Below, in pieces: positions 24,158-33,347 of a stretch of DNA of 64,000 bases (within the stretch, counting starts at the first letter, position 1; every line of letters starts with the position of its first letter). The position numbers were made by a program, and so were the translations under genes. The notes under the pieces were generated by a model that was given only the letters and a program-made list of their open reading frames with translations, was not told the origin of the DNA and made no database searches. Source of the stretch: Evansella cellulosilytica DSM 2522 (lineage in GTDB: Bacteria; Bacillota; Bacilli; Bacillales; Salisediminibacteriaceae); contig NC_014829.1 of the NCBI RefSeq assembly GCF_000177235.2, positions 2,976,001-3,040,000 on the forward strand, in the 5' to 3' direction.

Positions 24158-26362
24158 CTAAAAACTTTTTAAACTATCAATAAAAGGTTTTAAGCTTTCT
24201 TTTTCATCAATCAGTTTATGAAGGCGATCTTTGTCATTAGTAAAGAAAAGGTATATCGCTTCTTTTAATTGTTCGTTATTAATTCCGTCTTCCTTCATTT
24301 CCTTTAGTATGTTTGCCCACTCTGGTGCTTCATGCCCTCTTTGGGGATTACTATCTGCAATTCTCACAACATTTTCAAAACTATTGTCATGATATAGCTC
24401 TAAAGCAATCAAATAACCAACATAACTGTTTAAAGTGTCTTTTTCAACGGTGTCTCGGAAAAGTTGCCTTGCCTCCTCATATTCTTCGTCCATGATCAAT
24501 GCTTTCCCATACATAGCATCAGCAGAAATGCTTCTATTGCTCTCATCTCCTACCATTTTTTCGTACCACTTCCTTACCTCTACCCAAGAGCCTTTGTTTG
24601 AATAATGCTGCATAATATCTACCACGATATCAGGGATTGGGTTCACATTCCCTAATGCTAACAAATACGCTAATGCTTCTTCGTGCTCTTCATCACTTAC
24701 TGCCTTTATTCTATTTAGCATACGTAAGCTATGAACATCATCACTATTGTTTTTTACGTCTTTTTTATATGTTGCATATGCTTTTTCAATTTTACCTTCG
24801 AGCAAAAGGTTATCTGCCTCTGTCATCTTTCTCTCATTTAAATGAAAGAAAGGAATGTCTCCCATCGTTTCTTCTTGTAAGCGATACCCATTGCTTTGGC
24901 CAATGAGTTCTCCTGCTTCATTAAATGCTGATACCGACCAAAAAAATGTTCCTTCTGTATTCGTAAAAGCGAGTAAACTTTCTCCTTGCACGTTATCCCA
25001 CTCCCCTTCACCAAACATCACACCGACTCTTTGATTGTATAAGTCATCTACTGAAACTGTAATAGATGATTCTTTAATGCTTTCTTTAAAAGGACTAGAC
25101 AGCGCCGAACCATCTACTTGAATACCAACAAAAAGCGAATAGCTATGTGCACCGTCATAATTTTCCCATGAAAAAGTGATCTCATTTTCTTCAATCACTT
25201 CATATTTTGTTGGAGTATGTGTGTCTATTAATGGGGTTAGGACAATATTATACGGTTCTGCCCCTATACCTCCAACCTCAATCGTTTCGTACATATCTAC
25301 CGGCCATACCCAACCATCTACTTGCTCAAATGATAGACCAATATATGCCTGATAGCTGCCTGGCGCAACATGATTAAATTGGAAGCTTCCATCGGCATTT
25401 GTCACCGTATAGTGGCGTTCATTTTCCAAACTACTAGAATAAAAGTCGTCTGCCGCATCCCTTAATACGACAACCACATTTGACAGGGGTTCTCCATTTG
25501 ATTTCATGACTTTTCCTTCTAAATTGTGAAAATCACCATCACCATTTACATTTAATAACTCCTCTTGTAGATCAATTAGATTATTGTAATAAGGACTTCC
25601 TAACCATCGATTTGTATAACCTTCGTCATCATTAAATTCGTCAAGCAAACTATCATGCCAGTCAGAAAACTGATCGATCGCATCCTCTAAATGAAGAACA
25701 GCCTTCTCTTTTTGACCTTGATTTACATATAACTTTGCTTGCAAATACGCTAATTGCATTTTTTGATCTTGAAAATGGTCCGTCACTTCGTGCTCATATT
25801 CGTCTATTTTTTCTTGTGCAATGATAAGTTCCTTTACGTCTAAAGCTTCTTCAATAGCTAGTATGTTTAGATGGTGATAAATATAATCGTCGTCAGAAAA
25901 TTGAGAGACTACTTCCTCAATTACAGAAGAAACCTTCTCATATTCTCCATTTTCTTTATAAAAAAGTGTAACGATTTCTACTGCTCGAAGGGTATAGTCG
26001 TTTGCAGGCGCTTCCTCCAAATATTCTTCAATATAAGGAACTGTCTCCTCGATGTTAAAAATCCGATTCGTATTAACGTCAAGCGAATGGCTACTACCTC
26101 CTGGCCCAATGAATACATCGTAACCATCAGTGTGAACTGGTTCAATCATGTAATCTATTATTAGGTTTGTGCGATTGCGAGAATTATCTTCTATACTTGC
26201 TACTATTTGTTCCTTTGCACCATCGATATTTCCATTAGCAATTTGTCTATTAATACTCCAGCTTTCTAGCTTAGGTTGAAAAAAGAGAATAAATAATAAC
26301 AGTAACACGATAACTCCGCTGAAGCATGCGACTAGATGTTTAACCTTCAATTGAACCTTCAT
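24158..26362 (-). CDS. Membrane-anchored TPR and carboxypeptidase-regulatory-like protein
   Basis: A 734-residue protein. A short basic N-terminus and one membrane helix (about 10-28) anchor a large extracytoplasmic region. Residues ~45-260 are helical, TPR-like. A carboxypeptidase-regulatory-like beta-sandwich lies at about 283-375 (GKVMKSNGEPLSNVVVVLRD, then NADGSFQFNHVAPGSYQAYI). Next is a second beta domain (about 390-500, with SYSLFVGIQVDG), and a TPR-rich C-terminal third from about 515. The protein would sense or bind something at the cell surface. It is the third gene of an ECF-sigma unit, with its ATG overlapping the previous stop (ATGA). The ligand and exact role are unknown. The composition is acidic throughout. 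Confidence 0.7.
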   Translation of the reverse strand: MKVQLKVKHLVACFSGVIVLLLLFILFFQPKLESWSINRQIANGNIDGAKEQIVASIEDNSRNRTNLIIDYMIEPVHTDGYDVFIGPGGSSHSLDVNTNRIFNIEETVPYIEEYLEEAPANDYTLRAVEIVTLFYKENGEYEKVSSVIEEVVSQFSDDDYIYHHLNILAIEEALDVKELIIAQEKIDEYEHEVTDHFQDQKMQLAYLQAKLYVNQGQKEKAVLHLEDAIDQFSDWHDSLLDEFNDDEGYTNRWLGSPYYNNLIDLQEELLNVNGDGDFHNLEGKVMKSNGEPLSNVVVVLRDAADDFYSSSLENERHYTVTNADGSFQFNHVAPGSYQAYIGLSFEQVDGWVWPVDMYETIEVGGIGAEPYNIVLTPLIDTHTPTKYEVIEENEITFSWENYDGAHSYSLFVGIQVDGSALSSPFKESIKESSITVSVDDLYNQRVGVMFGEGEWDNVQGESLLAFTNTEGTFFWSVSAFNEAGELIGQSNGYRLQEETMGDIPFFHLNERKMTEADNLLLEGKIEKAYATYKKDVKNNSDDVHSLRMLNRIKAVSDEEHEEALAYLLALGNVNPIPDIVVDIMQHYSNKGSWVEVRKWYEKMVGDESNRSISADAMYGKALIMDEEYEEARQLFRDTVEKDTLNSYVGYLIALELYHDNSFENVVRIADSNPQRGHEAPEWANILKEMKEDGINNEQLKEAIYLFFTNDKDRLHKLIDEKESLKPFIDSLKSF

Positions 26363-26676
26363 TGTCCATCTCTCCCTTTTTCCAATAAATCATTCCAGTA
26401 AAAGCTTCCGCCACTTTCCACAATTTGTCTATTAATTTCCATATCTCCGTTTAAAGTTGAGAACACTGTTCCGACAGTGATTACAAAAAATAAAACAGCG
26501 CTAATTGGTACTAGAGGGATGGTAATTTCTTTATTCCAGAAGCACAACAGCTTTCCCTGAAATGTTTTAGGATGCGTGTGCTTAATTACTTCTTCATGAT
26601 GAGTAAATGAGTATGATGAAAGTTCTTTTTTTAACTGGTCATTCACCCTAATTTGTTCTTCGCTATTATTCATCAT
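26359..26676 (-). CDS. Putative anti-sigma factor (single membrane segment)
   Basis: A 105-residue protein with a soluble N-terminal ~50 residues, one membrane helix (about 52-73, IPLVPISAVLFFVITVGTV) and a short outer tail. No zinc-binding ZAS motif (HxxxCxxC) is present, so assignment as an anti-sigma factor rests on size, topology and position. It lies directly after an ECF sigma gene, overlapping its end by 11 bases, and its stop overlaps the next start. It has a strong AAAGGAG upstream of the ATG at 26676. Confidence 0.55.
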   Translation of the reverse strand: MMNNSEEQIRVNDQLKKELSSYSFTHHEEVIKHTHPKTFQGKLLCFWNKEITIPLVPISAVLFFVITVGTVFSTLNGDMEINRQIVESGGSFYWNDLLEKGRDGQ

Positions 26677-27214
26677 GCAACGCTCCTTTCGTTAATACCT
26701 CTTTTAATTGTCCTCTCGCACGAGCTAACCTTGTTTTCACAGTGTTTTCCTTTTCTTTTATATAGAATGAAATTTCTTTAATTGATAGCTCTTGGAAATA
26801 AAATAGCGTAATGGCTTCTCTGTAAGGATACGAAAGTGATTGTATTGCCTTATGTAAGCTGCCATCATTTAACGATTGTATGAGTAACTGTTCCGGTATC
26901 TTCTTTGAGTCTTCTATATTTGTAAATTCTTCTCCACGCTTGGAAAGGAAAATGTTTTTCCAGCTCCAGCTTCTCATCCTTGCTTTACAACCATTTAATG
27001 TAATGATAAATAACCAGCTTTTTAGCTTTTCTTTTTTTTCTAACGTATGGATTTTTTTAAAGGCTGTTATAAACGTATCTTGAACAATTTCCTGTGCTAG
27101 AAATTCATCTTTCACAAGGAGAATAGCAGTACGAATTAATTCGTTTCCATAGCTATCCATCAGCTCTCTTAAAGCTTCTTCATCTTTATTTCGTAAACGG
27201 TCAACAACATCCAC
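26666..27214 (-). CDS. ECF-type RNA polymerase sigma factor
   Basis: A 182-residue sigma-70 family protein of the extracytoplasmic-function group. Region 2 spans about 10-80 with FLAQEIVQDTFITAFKKIHTLEKKEKLKSWLFIITLN. Region 4 spans about 125-175, with YREAITLFYFQELSIKEISFYIKEKENTVKTRLARARGQLKE as the -35-binding helix-turn-helix. It directs transcription in response to a surface signal passed through the downstream membrane proteins. The GTG at 27214 is preferred over the GTG at 27220, which would abut the AAGGGGGA ribosome-binding site. An ECF-like promoter lies just upstream, suggesting autoregulation. Confidence 0.9.
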   Translation of the reverse strand: MDVVDRLRNKDEEALRELMDSYGNELIRTAILLVKDEFLAQEIVQDTFITAFKKIHTLEKKEKLKSWLFIITLNGCKARMRSWSWKNIFLSKRGEEFTNIEDSKKIPEQLLIQSLNDGSLHKAIQSLSYPYREAITLFYFQELSIKEISFYIKEKENTVKTRLARARGQLKEVLTKGALHDE

Positions 27215-27238
27215 ACTCACTCCCCCTTCACATATGGA

Positions 27239-27265
27239 GATGTTAGATCATAAAAAAAGGTTTCA
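27239..27265 (-). promoter_or_regulatory. Candidate autoregulated ECF promoter
   Basis: The minus strand has TGAAACC followed after 16 bases by CATC, close to the TGAAAC...CGTC/CGTA pattern of Bacillus ECF sigma factors. It lies 25 bases upstream of the sigma gene start. Confidence 0.5.
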
Positions 27266-27356
27266 AATATTGCAAACTTTTTATTTTTATTTTAGCACGT
27301 CTCATCTATTCAGATTTCTTAGTCTTAAACAATACAAAGGCTGGTGACTTTTATCA

Positions 27357-27386
27357 TTGAATCGATGTAAGAAATGCATATATAAT
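27357..27386 (+). promoter_or_regulatory. Sigma-A promoter of modABC
   Basis: TTGAAT and a perfect TATAAT are 18 bases apart, 38 bases upstream of the modA start. Confidence 0.7.
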
Positions 27387-27423
27387 AAAAGTCTATATGA
27401 CGACCGCTGAGGAGAGACTAAAA

Positions 27424-28194
27424 TTGAAGATGTATATGTTATCTATCACTATTTTCCTATTATTTATAAGTTGCAGTTCCCCTCACAATTCACAATCTCC
27501 AAATAATGAATTAACGATAGCTGCTGCAGCCAATAAGCAGCTAGCATTCACAGAAATTGGAAGGCGATTTGAAGAAGAAACTGGGACAAACGTTACTTTT
27601 TCCTTTGGCTCTTCGGGGCAATTGGCGGAGCAAATAGAAAATGGAGCCCCGTTTGATATTTTTGCTGCAGCAAACATTGATTTTGTTGACCGATTACGAG
27701 AGCAAGACCTTCTCATCCAAGAAACAGAGACTACATATGCATATGGAAGAATTGGAGTGGCTACTCTCCCCAACACTTCCTTCTCTATTAATCATCTTGA
27801 CGATTTACTACAAGATGATATAAAACGAATTGCTATTGCTAACCCTGATCATGCTCCGTATGGATTAGCAGCTAAAGAAACGCTCGTTGCAACTGGATTA
27901 TGGGAAGATGTAGAATCGAAATTAGTATATGGGAGAAACATCAACGACACGTTAACGTTTATCGAGACAGGAAATGCTGAAGCTGGTATTATTGCATTAT
28001 CTTTATATAAGGAGGAGAAGATGGACTTCTTCCTCATTGATGATCAGTTACATGAACCGTTAGAACACGTCATTGCCGTTATAAATCGTACAAATGCAGA
28101 GGAATTAGCTCGTGAGTTTATTTCATTTATTAAAGGACCTATCGGTAAACCGATCATGGAAAGTTATGGTTTCGTAGTTCCGGAGGGAAAATAG
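27424..28194 (+). CDS. modA: Molybdate ABC transporter substrate-binding lipoprotein
   Basis: A 256-residue periplasmic-binding-type protein. The N-terminus is a lipoprotein signal peptide ending LFISC. The mature domain starts ELTIAAAANKQLAFTEIGRRFEEETG and contains FGSSGQLAEQIENGAPFDIFAAAN and IANPDHAPYGLAAKETL, which match ModA. It captures molybdate (or tungstate) outside the membrane and passes it to ModB. The TTG at 27424 has GAGGAG nine bases upstream. The in-frame ATG at 27397 lies ahead of that site and is unlikely, while the ATG at 27430 is an alternative. It is the first gene of modABC. Confidence 0.93.
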   Translation: MKMYMLSITIFLLFISCSSPHNSQSPNNELTIAAAANKQLAFTEIGRRFEEETGTNVTFSFGSSGQLAEQIENGAPFDIFAAANIDFVDRLREQDLLIQETETTYAYGRIGVATLPNTSFSINHLDDLLQDDIKRIAIANPDHAPYGLAAKETLVATGLWEDVESKLVYGRNINDTLTFIETGNAEAGIIALSLYKEEKMDFFLIDDQLHEPLEHVIAVINRTNAEELAREFISFIKGPIGKPIMESYGFVVPEGK

Positions 28195-28875
28195 ATGTTT
28201 GATGATATTAATTTATTTCCACTTTTTTTATCCTTAAGGGTTGCCTTTACTGCAACGCTTTTTGCACTCATTATCGGTCTCCCAATAGCTTATTATATAA
28301 GTCGCTCCAAAGGGCGATTCGCAGATATGATTGATACAATCATTACATTACCAATTGTATTGCCTCCAACTGTGCTAGGATACTACTTACTTGTTTTATT
28401 TGGCAGACAAAGTCCAATAGGAGGATTTCTTGAAGGTCACTTTAATATTACGATTGTTTTCACACCAACTGGAGCCGTTATTGCGGCGTTAATCGTTTCT
28501 ATTCCGTTTTTAATTAAATCTGCTCGCACAGCATTTTCAAGCATTGATTCGTCTTATATTCAAGCGGCCAGAGTGTTAGGACACTCAGAATTAAATATAT
28601 TTTTTACAATTATCTTCCCATTAGCCTGGCGTGGCATTGCAGCAGGCATTACATTAGGATTTGCACGAGCATTAGGTGATTTTGGTGCAACATTGATGAT
28701 AGCTGGAAGCATTCCAAACGAAACGATGACAATGCCAATTGCAATTTATGATGCATTGCTTGCCGGAAATCGAGAGCTTGCTAATGTTTTAGTGATGATC
28801 ATGACTATCGTCTCCATTATCGTTCTTTATGCTATCAACCGATTAGAAAAAAGACTAATAAGGACAAAAGAATGA
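28195..28875 (+). CDS. modB: Molybdate ABC transporter permease
   Basis: A 226-residue permease with five to six membrane helices. The EAA loop is present as AARVLGHSELNIFFTIIFPLAWRGIAAGITLGFARALGDFGAT (about 120-165), the coupling segment to ModC. It directly follows modA with no gap, and a GGAGGGAAA ribosome-binding site lies in the end of modA. The motif TLPIVLPPTVLGYYLLVLFG is typical of ModB/CysU-type permeases. Confidence 0.94.
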   Translation: MFDDINLFPLFLSLRVAFTATLFALIIGLPIAYYISRSKGRFADMIDTIITLPIVLPPTVLGYYLLVLFGRQSPIGGFLEGHFNITIVFTPTGAVIAALIVSIPFLIKSARTAFSSIDSSYIQAARVLGHSELNIFFTIIFPLAWRGIAAGITLGFARALGDFGATLMIAGSIPNETMTMPIAIYDALLAGNRELANVLVMIMTIVSIIVLYAINRLEKRLIRTKE

Positions 28876-28876
28876 G

Positions 28877-29935
28877 GTGGTTACCATACTGAAAGTTGCT
28901 ATTCAAAAATCACTGCAGCATTTTAAACTTAATACAACATTTGAGGTTCATGCGGGGATAACAGGCATTATTGGTCCATCGGGTAGTGGTAAAAGTATTA
29001 CGTTACAATGTATTGCTGGGTTACAAAAACCGGATAGTGGATCAATCAATTTAAATGGCGTCACCCTTTTCGATAAAAATAATCGTATTTTTGTAAAACC
29101 TAAGGATAGAAAAATAGGCTATGTCTTTCAAAATTATGCTTTATTTCCTCATTTAACTGTTGAACAAAATATTGCATATGGTCTAAAGTCTGAACGAAAA
29201 AATGACATTAAAAGTAAAGTAAAGACTATGATTCATACAGTTCAACTTACAGGCTACGAAAAGTATTACCCTCACCAGCTATCTGGAGGACAACAGCAAA
29301 GAGTCGCTTTAGCGAGAACATTGATCACAGATCCTGAAGTACTATTACTAGATGAGCCATTCTCTGCACTCGATCACCAAGTGAAACAAATAATGGAGCA
29401 GGAAGTAATACGTATCATTAAAGAGAATTTTCAAGGCATTGTACTTCTAGTTACCCATAATATGGAGGAAGCCTATAGGCTTTGTGATACGTTCATGCTA
29501 TACCATGAGGGAACTATCGTACAAAGTGGACATAAAGATCATGTCTTTAAACAGCCAAGAAATGTGATCGCGGCTAACATTGTTGGTTGTCAAAACATTC
29601 TCAAAGTTGATTCTGTTAATCATTTACAAAACAATGTCGACTGTACCGTTTCTGGTGTAAAAATACGTATTGCAAAACCAAAAGCATATAACGCAAAGTA
29701 CATTGGGATATATGCTGAGGATGTTCTGTTTGTAAATAGTGACGACCATGATGATAATGTTTTTTCCTATCAATTACTTGAAACAATAAAAGGCATCCAC
29801 CACGCAAATATTATAGTAGTAGTGGAGGATTCCTTTAAAATACAGGCAACTATTCCTAATGAGAAGGTTGCTTTCCTAAATGACAATAACCGAGTTAAGC
29901 TCCCTTCACATCAATTATTTTTATTAGAAGAATGA
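28877..29935 (+). CDS. modC: Molybdate ABC transporter ATPase
   Basis: An ABC ATPase of about 350 residues. Walker A is GPSGSGKS (about 34-41), the Q-loop VFQNYALFPHLT, the signature LSGGQQQRVALARTL (about 134-148), Walker B VLLLDEPFSAL and the switch His in VTHN. The C-terminal ~110 residues form a TOBE-like regulatory domain. ModC energises molybdate import. The start is unusual. The GTG at 28877 overlaps the GAGGTG ribosome-binding site, and family members start with a Met-Leu-Lys-Val-type sequence. That would make ATA 28886 or CTG 28889 the initiation codon here. Confidence 0.92.
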   Translation: MVTILKVAIQKSLQHFKLNTTFEVHAGITGIIGPSGSGKSITLQCIAGLQKPDSGSINLNGVTLFDKNNRIFVKPKDRKIGYVFQNYALFPHLTVEQNIAYGLKSERKNDIKSKVKTMIHTVQLTGYEKYYPHQLSGGQQQRVALARTLITDPEVLLLDEPFSALDHQVKQIMEQEVIRIIKENFQGIVLLVTHNMEEAYRLCDTFMLYHEGTIVQSGHKDHVFKQPRNVIAANIVGCQNILKVDSVNHLQNNVDCTVSGVKIRIAKPKAYNAKYIGIYAEDVLFVNSDDHDDNVFSYQLLETIKGIHHANIIVVVEDSFKIQATIPNEKVAFLNDNNRVKLPSHQLFLLEE

Positions 29936-29966
29936 TTATAACTGCAGCTAAAGGTAAGTAGTAAAG

Positions 29967-29999
29967 CGCCTCTTGACAAATTTTCTAAGTCAAGAGGCG
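29967..29999. terminator. Bidirectional terminator between modC and the ABC permease gene
   Basis: CGCCTCTTGAC pairs perfectly with GTCAAGAGGCG around an AT-rich loop between convergent genes. Confidence 0.85.
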
Positions 30000-30007
30000 T
30001 TCTATTG

Positions 30008-31612
30008 TTAACTAGTTTCAATATCTCTCCTGTTAAAGCCGATAAACCCTACTACCATTAATAGAACTGCGATTAACGACAAGATAATTAAAGGTAAAAA
30101 CGTAACTTCCTCAACTGGTGCTTGAGGTATATGTCCGAAAGGCGACAATTTCCCTACCCAATCGGAAAGCTGGAACATATTGCCTAAATATAAAGTCATA
30201 AAGGAATATAGGAAATATAACCAAATAAGAGACGTAAGCCTTGGCAAAAAGCCAATAAAAAATACGCAAATCGCAACCATGACTAACATTGCCGGGAAGT
30301 AGCTCATCATTGTACCATATATCATACTAAAGCTAAGTCCTTCCTCCATTACAGCATCTCCAGCTGACCAAAGCCCTAGAGCAGCTAGTGAAAACATCAG
30401 GAATCCGTTTATAACTGCAATAACGATATAGCTTCCCATCAAATGATTTCTCGAAATTGCTCTGCCTAATATATGGTCTATACGATCTTTTTTCTCCTCA
30501 CCACGAAGTTTATTCATCGCCATAATTGGAGGAACAGTAGCTAATAACGTAATCACAATCATTAACATTGGCAAGAACTGCTCAACAATAGATGCACCTT
30601 CTATGTCTGCAAGTATTTGTTTCATCATTTCATTATCGCCAAAGAATGCTTCTAAATCGCCTAATACAGACCCATAAGATGCTCCAAGTACAAACATCCC
30701 AACAGCCCAGGCGATAATACCTGTTCGTTGAAGACGGATTGCAAGTCCAAGTGGGCTTAGTAAAAGCTTTGATGCGAAACGCTTCCCTCCCTTAGTAGGT
30801 AAAAATCCTCTCTCTAAATCTCGAATCGCATTTAAATAGTTTGCCAGAATAAATAACAGTATTGCCCCGCCAATCATGAGTGCTAGTGGCCACCAATTAT
30901 TTTCTCCATATACTTCCATTTTCGTTACCCAACCTAGTGGTGCTAACCAAGATAACGTGTCATTGCTTACGTCCGTAATCGCACGGAATAAATATGATAT
31001 AAGCAAAACAGCAATAGACAAACCTATTGTCCCACGCGAGCTATCTGATATTTGCGCAAAAACAGCCGTGACTCCCCCAAAGAACAGACACGTTCCTCCG
31101 AGAGCAGCGCCATACAGTAACGACCCTTGAAGATCCAACGTTTCAATTCCAAGTGCATAAAGTCCAAAACCAATAATAAATGTCAACAAAACACTTGTAA
31201 TGACTAACACTATTAATGTGGCATTTAAGTAAGAAAGTCTCCCTACAGGTAGTGAGCGTATTAGTTCAATGCGTCCATCCTCTTCGTCTGCTCTAGTATG
31301 ACGTGTCACGATTAAAATCGCCATCAAACCTACAACGACTGCTGTCATTAACAGCATCGCATGTGCAGTCATGACGCCAACAGTATAATTCTCTAAATCA
31401 GCTGGACCTGTCATCGCGGTCATCGCTGGATTTGCCATCGTCTCCGCTATTCCAGCTCTCTCTTGATCATTTCCATATAAATCATCATAGGCAATCGGAA
31501 CAATTAATGTAAAAAGTGTAAGTCCTAATAACCATAGTGGGATTCTAATTCGATCAAGCTTTAAAATAAATGTAGATAGGTGGCTTGTTTTTGTGACTAA
31601 ACTTTTAGCCAT
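30008..31612 (-). CDS. ABC-2 type exporter permease
   Basis: A 534-residue membrane protein with about twelve hydrophobic segments, longer than simple six-helix ABC-2 permeases. It belongs to the two-half permease type found with drug and antibiotic exporters. A large soluble stretch (ANPAMTAMTGPADLENYTVG) follows the first helix. It overlaps the ATPase gene by one base (TAATG), so the pair is translationally coupled. With the divergent TetR gene this is a typical inducible efflux system. The substrate is unknown. Confidence 0.85.
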   Translation of the reverse strand: MAKSLVTKTSHLSTFILKLDRIRIPLWLLGLTLFTLIVPIAYDDLYGNDQERAGIAETMANPAMTAMTGPADLENYTVGVMTAHAMLLMTAVVVGLMAILIVTRHTRADEEDGRIELIRSLPVGRLSYLNATLIVLVITSVLLTFIIGFGLYALGIETLDLQGSLLYGAALGGTCLFFGGVTAVFAQISDSSRGTIGLSIAVLLISYLFRAITDVSNDTLSWLAPLGWVTKMEVYGENNWWPLALMIGGAILLFILANYLNAIRDLERGFLPTKGGKRFASKLLLSPLGLAIRLQRTGIIAWAVGMFVLGASYGSVLGDLEAFFGDNEMMKQILADIEGASIVEQFLPMLMIVITLLATVPPIMAMNKLRGEEKKDRIDHILGRAISRNHLMGSYIVIAVINGFLMFSLAALGLWSAGDAVMEEGLSFSMIYGTMMSYFPAMLVMVAICVFFIGFLPRLTSLIWLYFLYSFMTLYLGNMFQLSDWVGKLSPFGHIPQAPVEEVTFLPLIILSLIAVLLMVVGFIGFNRRDIETS

Positions 31613-32523
31613 TATTTTTCACCTCCAGCTCCTGTACTTTTATTCGAGCCTTCATAGTGGCGCATAAATAAATCCTCAAGCGTTGGAGGTGCACTTTCTA
31701 GCTTCAAAATGCCAAATTGACTCACATGTTTCATGACATGGTCCATTTGCTCACTATCTACCTGGAATGAAAGTCCATTCTCTTTTTCTTCAAGTTCGTG
31801 AACTCCTAACATATTAGCTAGTTCGTTAACAGGCTCTTTCGTTTCCACATACATTTGTGTTCTAGTGAGGTGACGCAATTCACTTAGGGAGCCTGTTTCT
31901 ATTATTCTACCTTCGCGAATAATCCCAACTCGATCACATAGCTTCTCTACCTCTGATAATATATGGCTAGACAATAGTACACTTTTCCCTTGCTGTTTAA
32001 CTTCCATGACACATTCTTGGAATACATTTTCCATTAACGGGTCAAGTCCTGAAGTCGGTTCGTCTAAAATATATAAATCAGCATCTGAAGAAAATGCTGC
32101 TATTAAAGCAACCTTTTGCCGATTCCCTTTTGAATATGTTCTACATTTCTTAGTGGGGTCTAAATTAAACCTTTTTATCAGTTCCTCTCGCGTATTTGTG
32201 TTATTTCCTCCACGAAGCTTTACAAATAAGTCAATAACTTCGCCTCCTGTTAAATTAGGCCATAAATTGACATCTCCTGGAACGTATGCAACCCGCTTAT
32301 GAATGTCTACAGCGTCATTCCAAGCATCCATATCAAAAATCTGCACTTCTCCTTTTGTAGCTTTTAATATTCCGAGAAGAACACGTATCGTAGTAGATTT
32401 CCCAGCCCCATTAGGCCCAATAAAGCCAAAAACCTCGCCTCTGTTTACCTCTAAATTAACGCCGTCTAAAGCCCTGAACTTACCGAACTCCTTTGTCAAA
32501 TTTGTTACTTTTAAAAAAGCCAT
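31612..32523 (-). CDS. ABC exporter ATP-binding protein
   Basis: A 303-residue ATPase. Walker A is GPNGAGKST (about 37-45), the signature YSKGNRQKVALIAAF (about 132-146), Walker B LYILDEPTSGLDPL and the switch His in SSHILSEVE. The C-terminal ~80 residues are the regulatory tail typical of drug exporter (DrrA-like) subunits. The signature reads YSKGN in place of LSGGQ, as in several such exporters. The ATG at 32523 has AAAGGAGG eight bases upstream. Confidence 0.92.
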   Translation of the reverse strand: MAFLKVTNLTKEFGKFRALDGVNLEVNRGEVFGFIGPNGAGKSTTIRVLLGILKATKGEVQIFDMDAWNDAVDIHKRVAYVPGDVNLWPNLTGGEVIDLFVKLRGGNNTNTREELIKRFNLDPTKKCRTYSKGNRQKVALIAAFSSDADLYILDEPTSGLDPLMENVFQECVMEVKQQGKSVLLSSHILSEVEKLCDRVGIIREGRIIETGSLSELRHLTRTQMYVETKEPVNELANMLGVHELEEKENGLSFQVDSEQMDHVMKHVSQFGILKLESAPPTLEDLFMRHYEGSNKSTGAGGEK

Positions 32524-32553
32524 GTTCAATCCTCCTTTTAGGATTTATAAAAA

Positions 32554-32581
32554 ATGAAATATTTTAACTTATATATTTCAT
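32554..32581. promoter_or_regulatory. Candidate TetR operator
   Basis: ATGAAATAT and ATATTTCAT form a perfect 9-base inverted repeat separated by 10 bases in the 156-base gap between the divergent ABC exporter and TetR genes. Confidence 0.5.
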
Positions 32582-32679
32582 AATATACACAGTTCTAACT
32601 TTATGCAATATATTTTGAAATAGATTATTTGTTTTATTTCATAAATTTTATTAAACTAAAGAAAGAGGTGATAGATATT

Positions 32680-33294
32680 ATGGACGGATTTGAGCGTCGT
32701 AGACAACGAAAAAAAACAGAAATATTAGAGGCTTCATTAGAGCTATTTATGAATTACGGTGTACAAAAAGTTTCTATCACCGAAATTGCTACAAAGGCAA
32801 ATGTATCTCAAGTAACCATTTATAATTACTTTCAAAGTAAGGATAATTTAGCTCATGAAACAATCATTTACTATGTGGATAAAGCTTGGGAAGAAGGCCT
32901 GAAGATACTAGAAAGTGATTTGTCATTTCCTGAAAAAGTGAAGTTTCTTATTTTCAATAAAAAGCAAGCAGCAGATAAGATACATGAGGACTTTTACCTC
33001 TTTATGATGAAGGAATACTCGGGTGGCCTTAGCTATATTGAAGATTTTTATCAAAAAAGGGCCATCCCACGTCTCATTGAATTGTTTAATGAAGGAAGAA
33101 AGGAAGGATTTGTTGATCCTGAAATATCGAATGAGGCTATCCTCTTTTTTATTCATATGATAAAAGAATATTCTCAACGTGAGGATGTTTACACGAAAAT
33201 ACTACCGCTGACTGAAGATATTATGAAGCTTTTGTTTTATGGGATTGCAGGGAAAGAAAAGAATGAAAAAAGACATACAGATTTACCTGATTAG
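32680..33294 (+). CDS. TetR-family transcriptional regulator
   Basis: A 204-residue regulator with an N-terminal helix-turn-helix (about 8-55: ILEASLELFMNYGVQKVSITEIATKANVSQVTIYNYFQSKDNL) and a divergent helical ligand domain. It is transcribed away from a drug-type ABC exporter and probably represses it until an inducer binds. The ATG at 32680 has GAGGTGA eight bases upstream. The gene ends inside its own terminator hairpin. Confidence 0.9.
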   Translation: MDGFERRRQRKKTEILEASLELFMNYGVQKVSITEIATKANVSQVTIYNYFQSKDNLAHETIIYYVDKAWEEGLKILESDLSFPEKVKFLIFNKKQAADKIHEDFYLFMMKEYSGGLSYIEDFYQKRAIPRLIELFNEGRKEGFVDPEISNEAILFFIHMIKEYSQREDVYTKILPLTEDIMKLLFYGIAGKEKNEKRHTDLPD

Positions 33295-33313
33295 GTATTC
33301 TGTATGTCTTTTT
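33271..33313 (+). terminator. Terminator of the TetR gene
   Basis: AGACATACAG pairs perfectly with CTGTATGTCT, with an inner ACCT/AGGT stem, followed by six T residues. The left arm overlaps the last codons of the gene. Confidence 0.9.
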
Positions 33314-33347
33314 TAGAAATAAAAGGATTATAATCATAAATCAGAAA

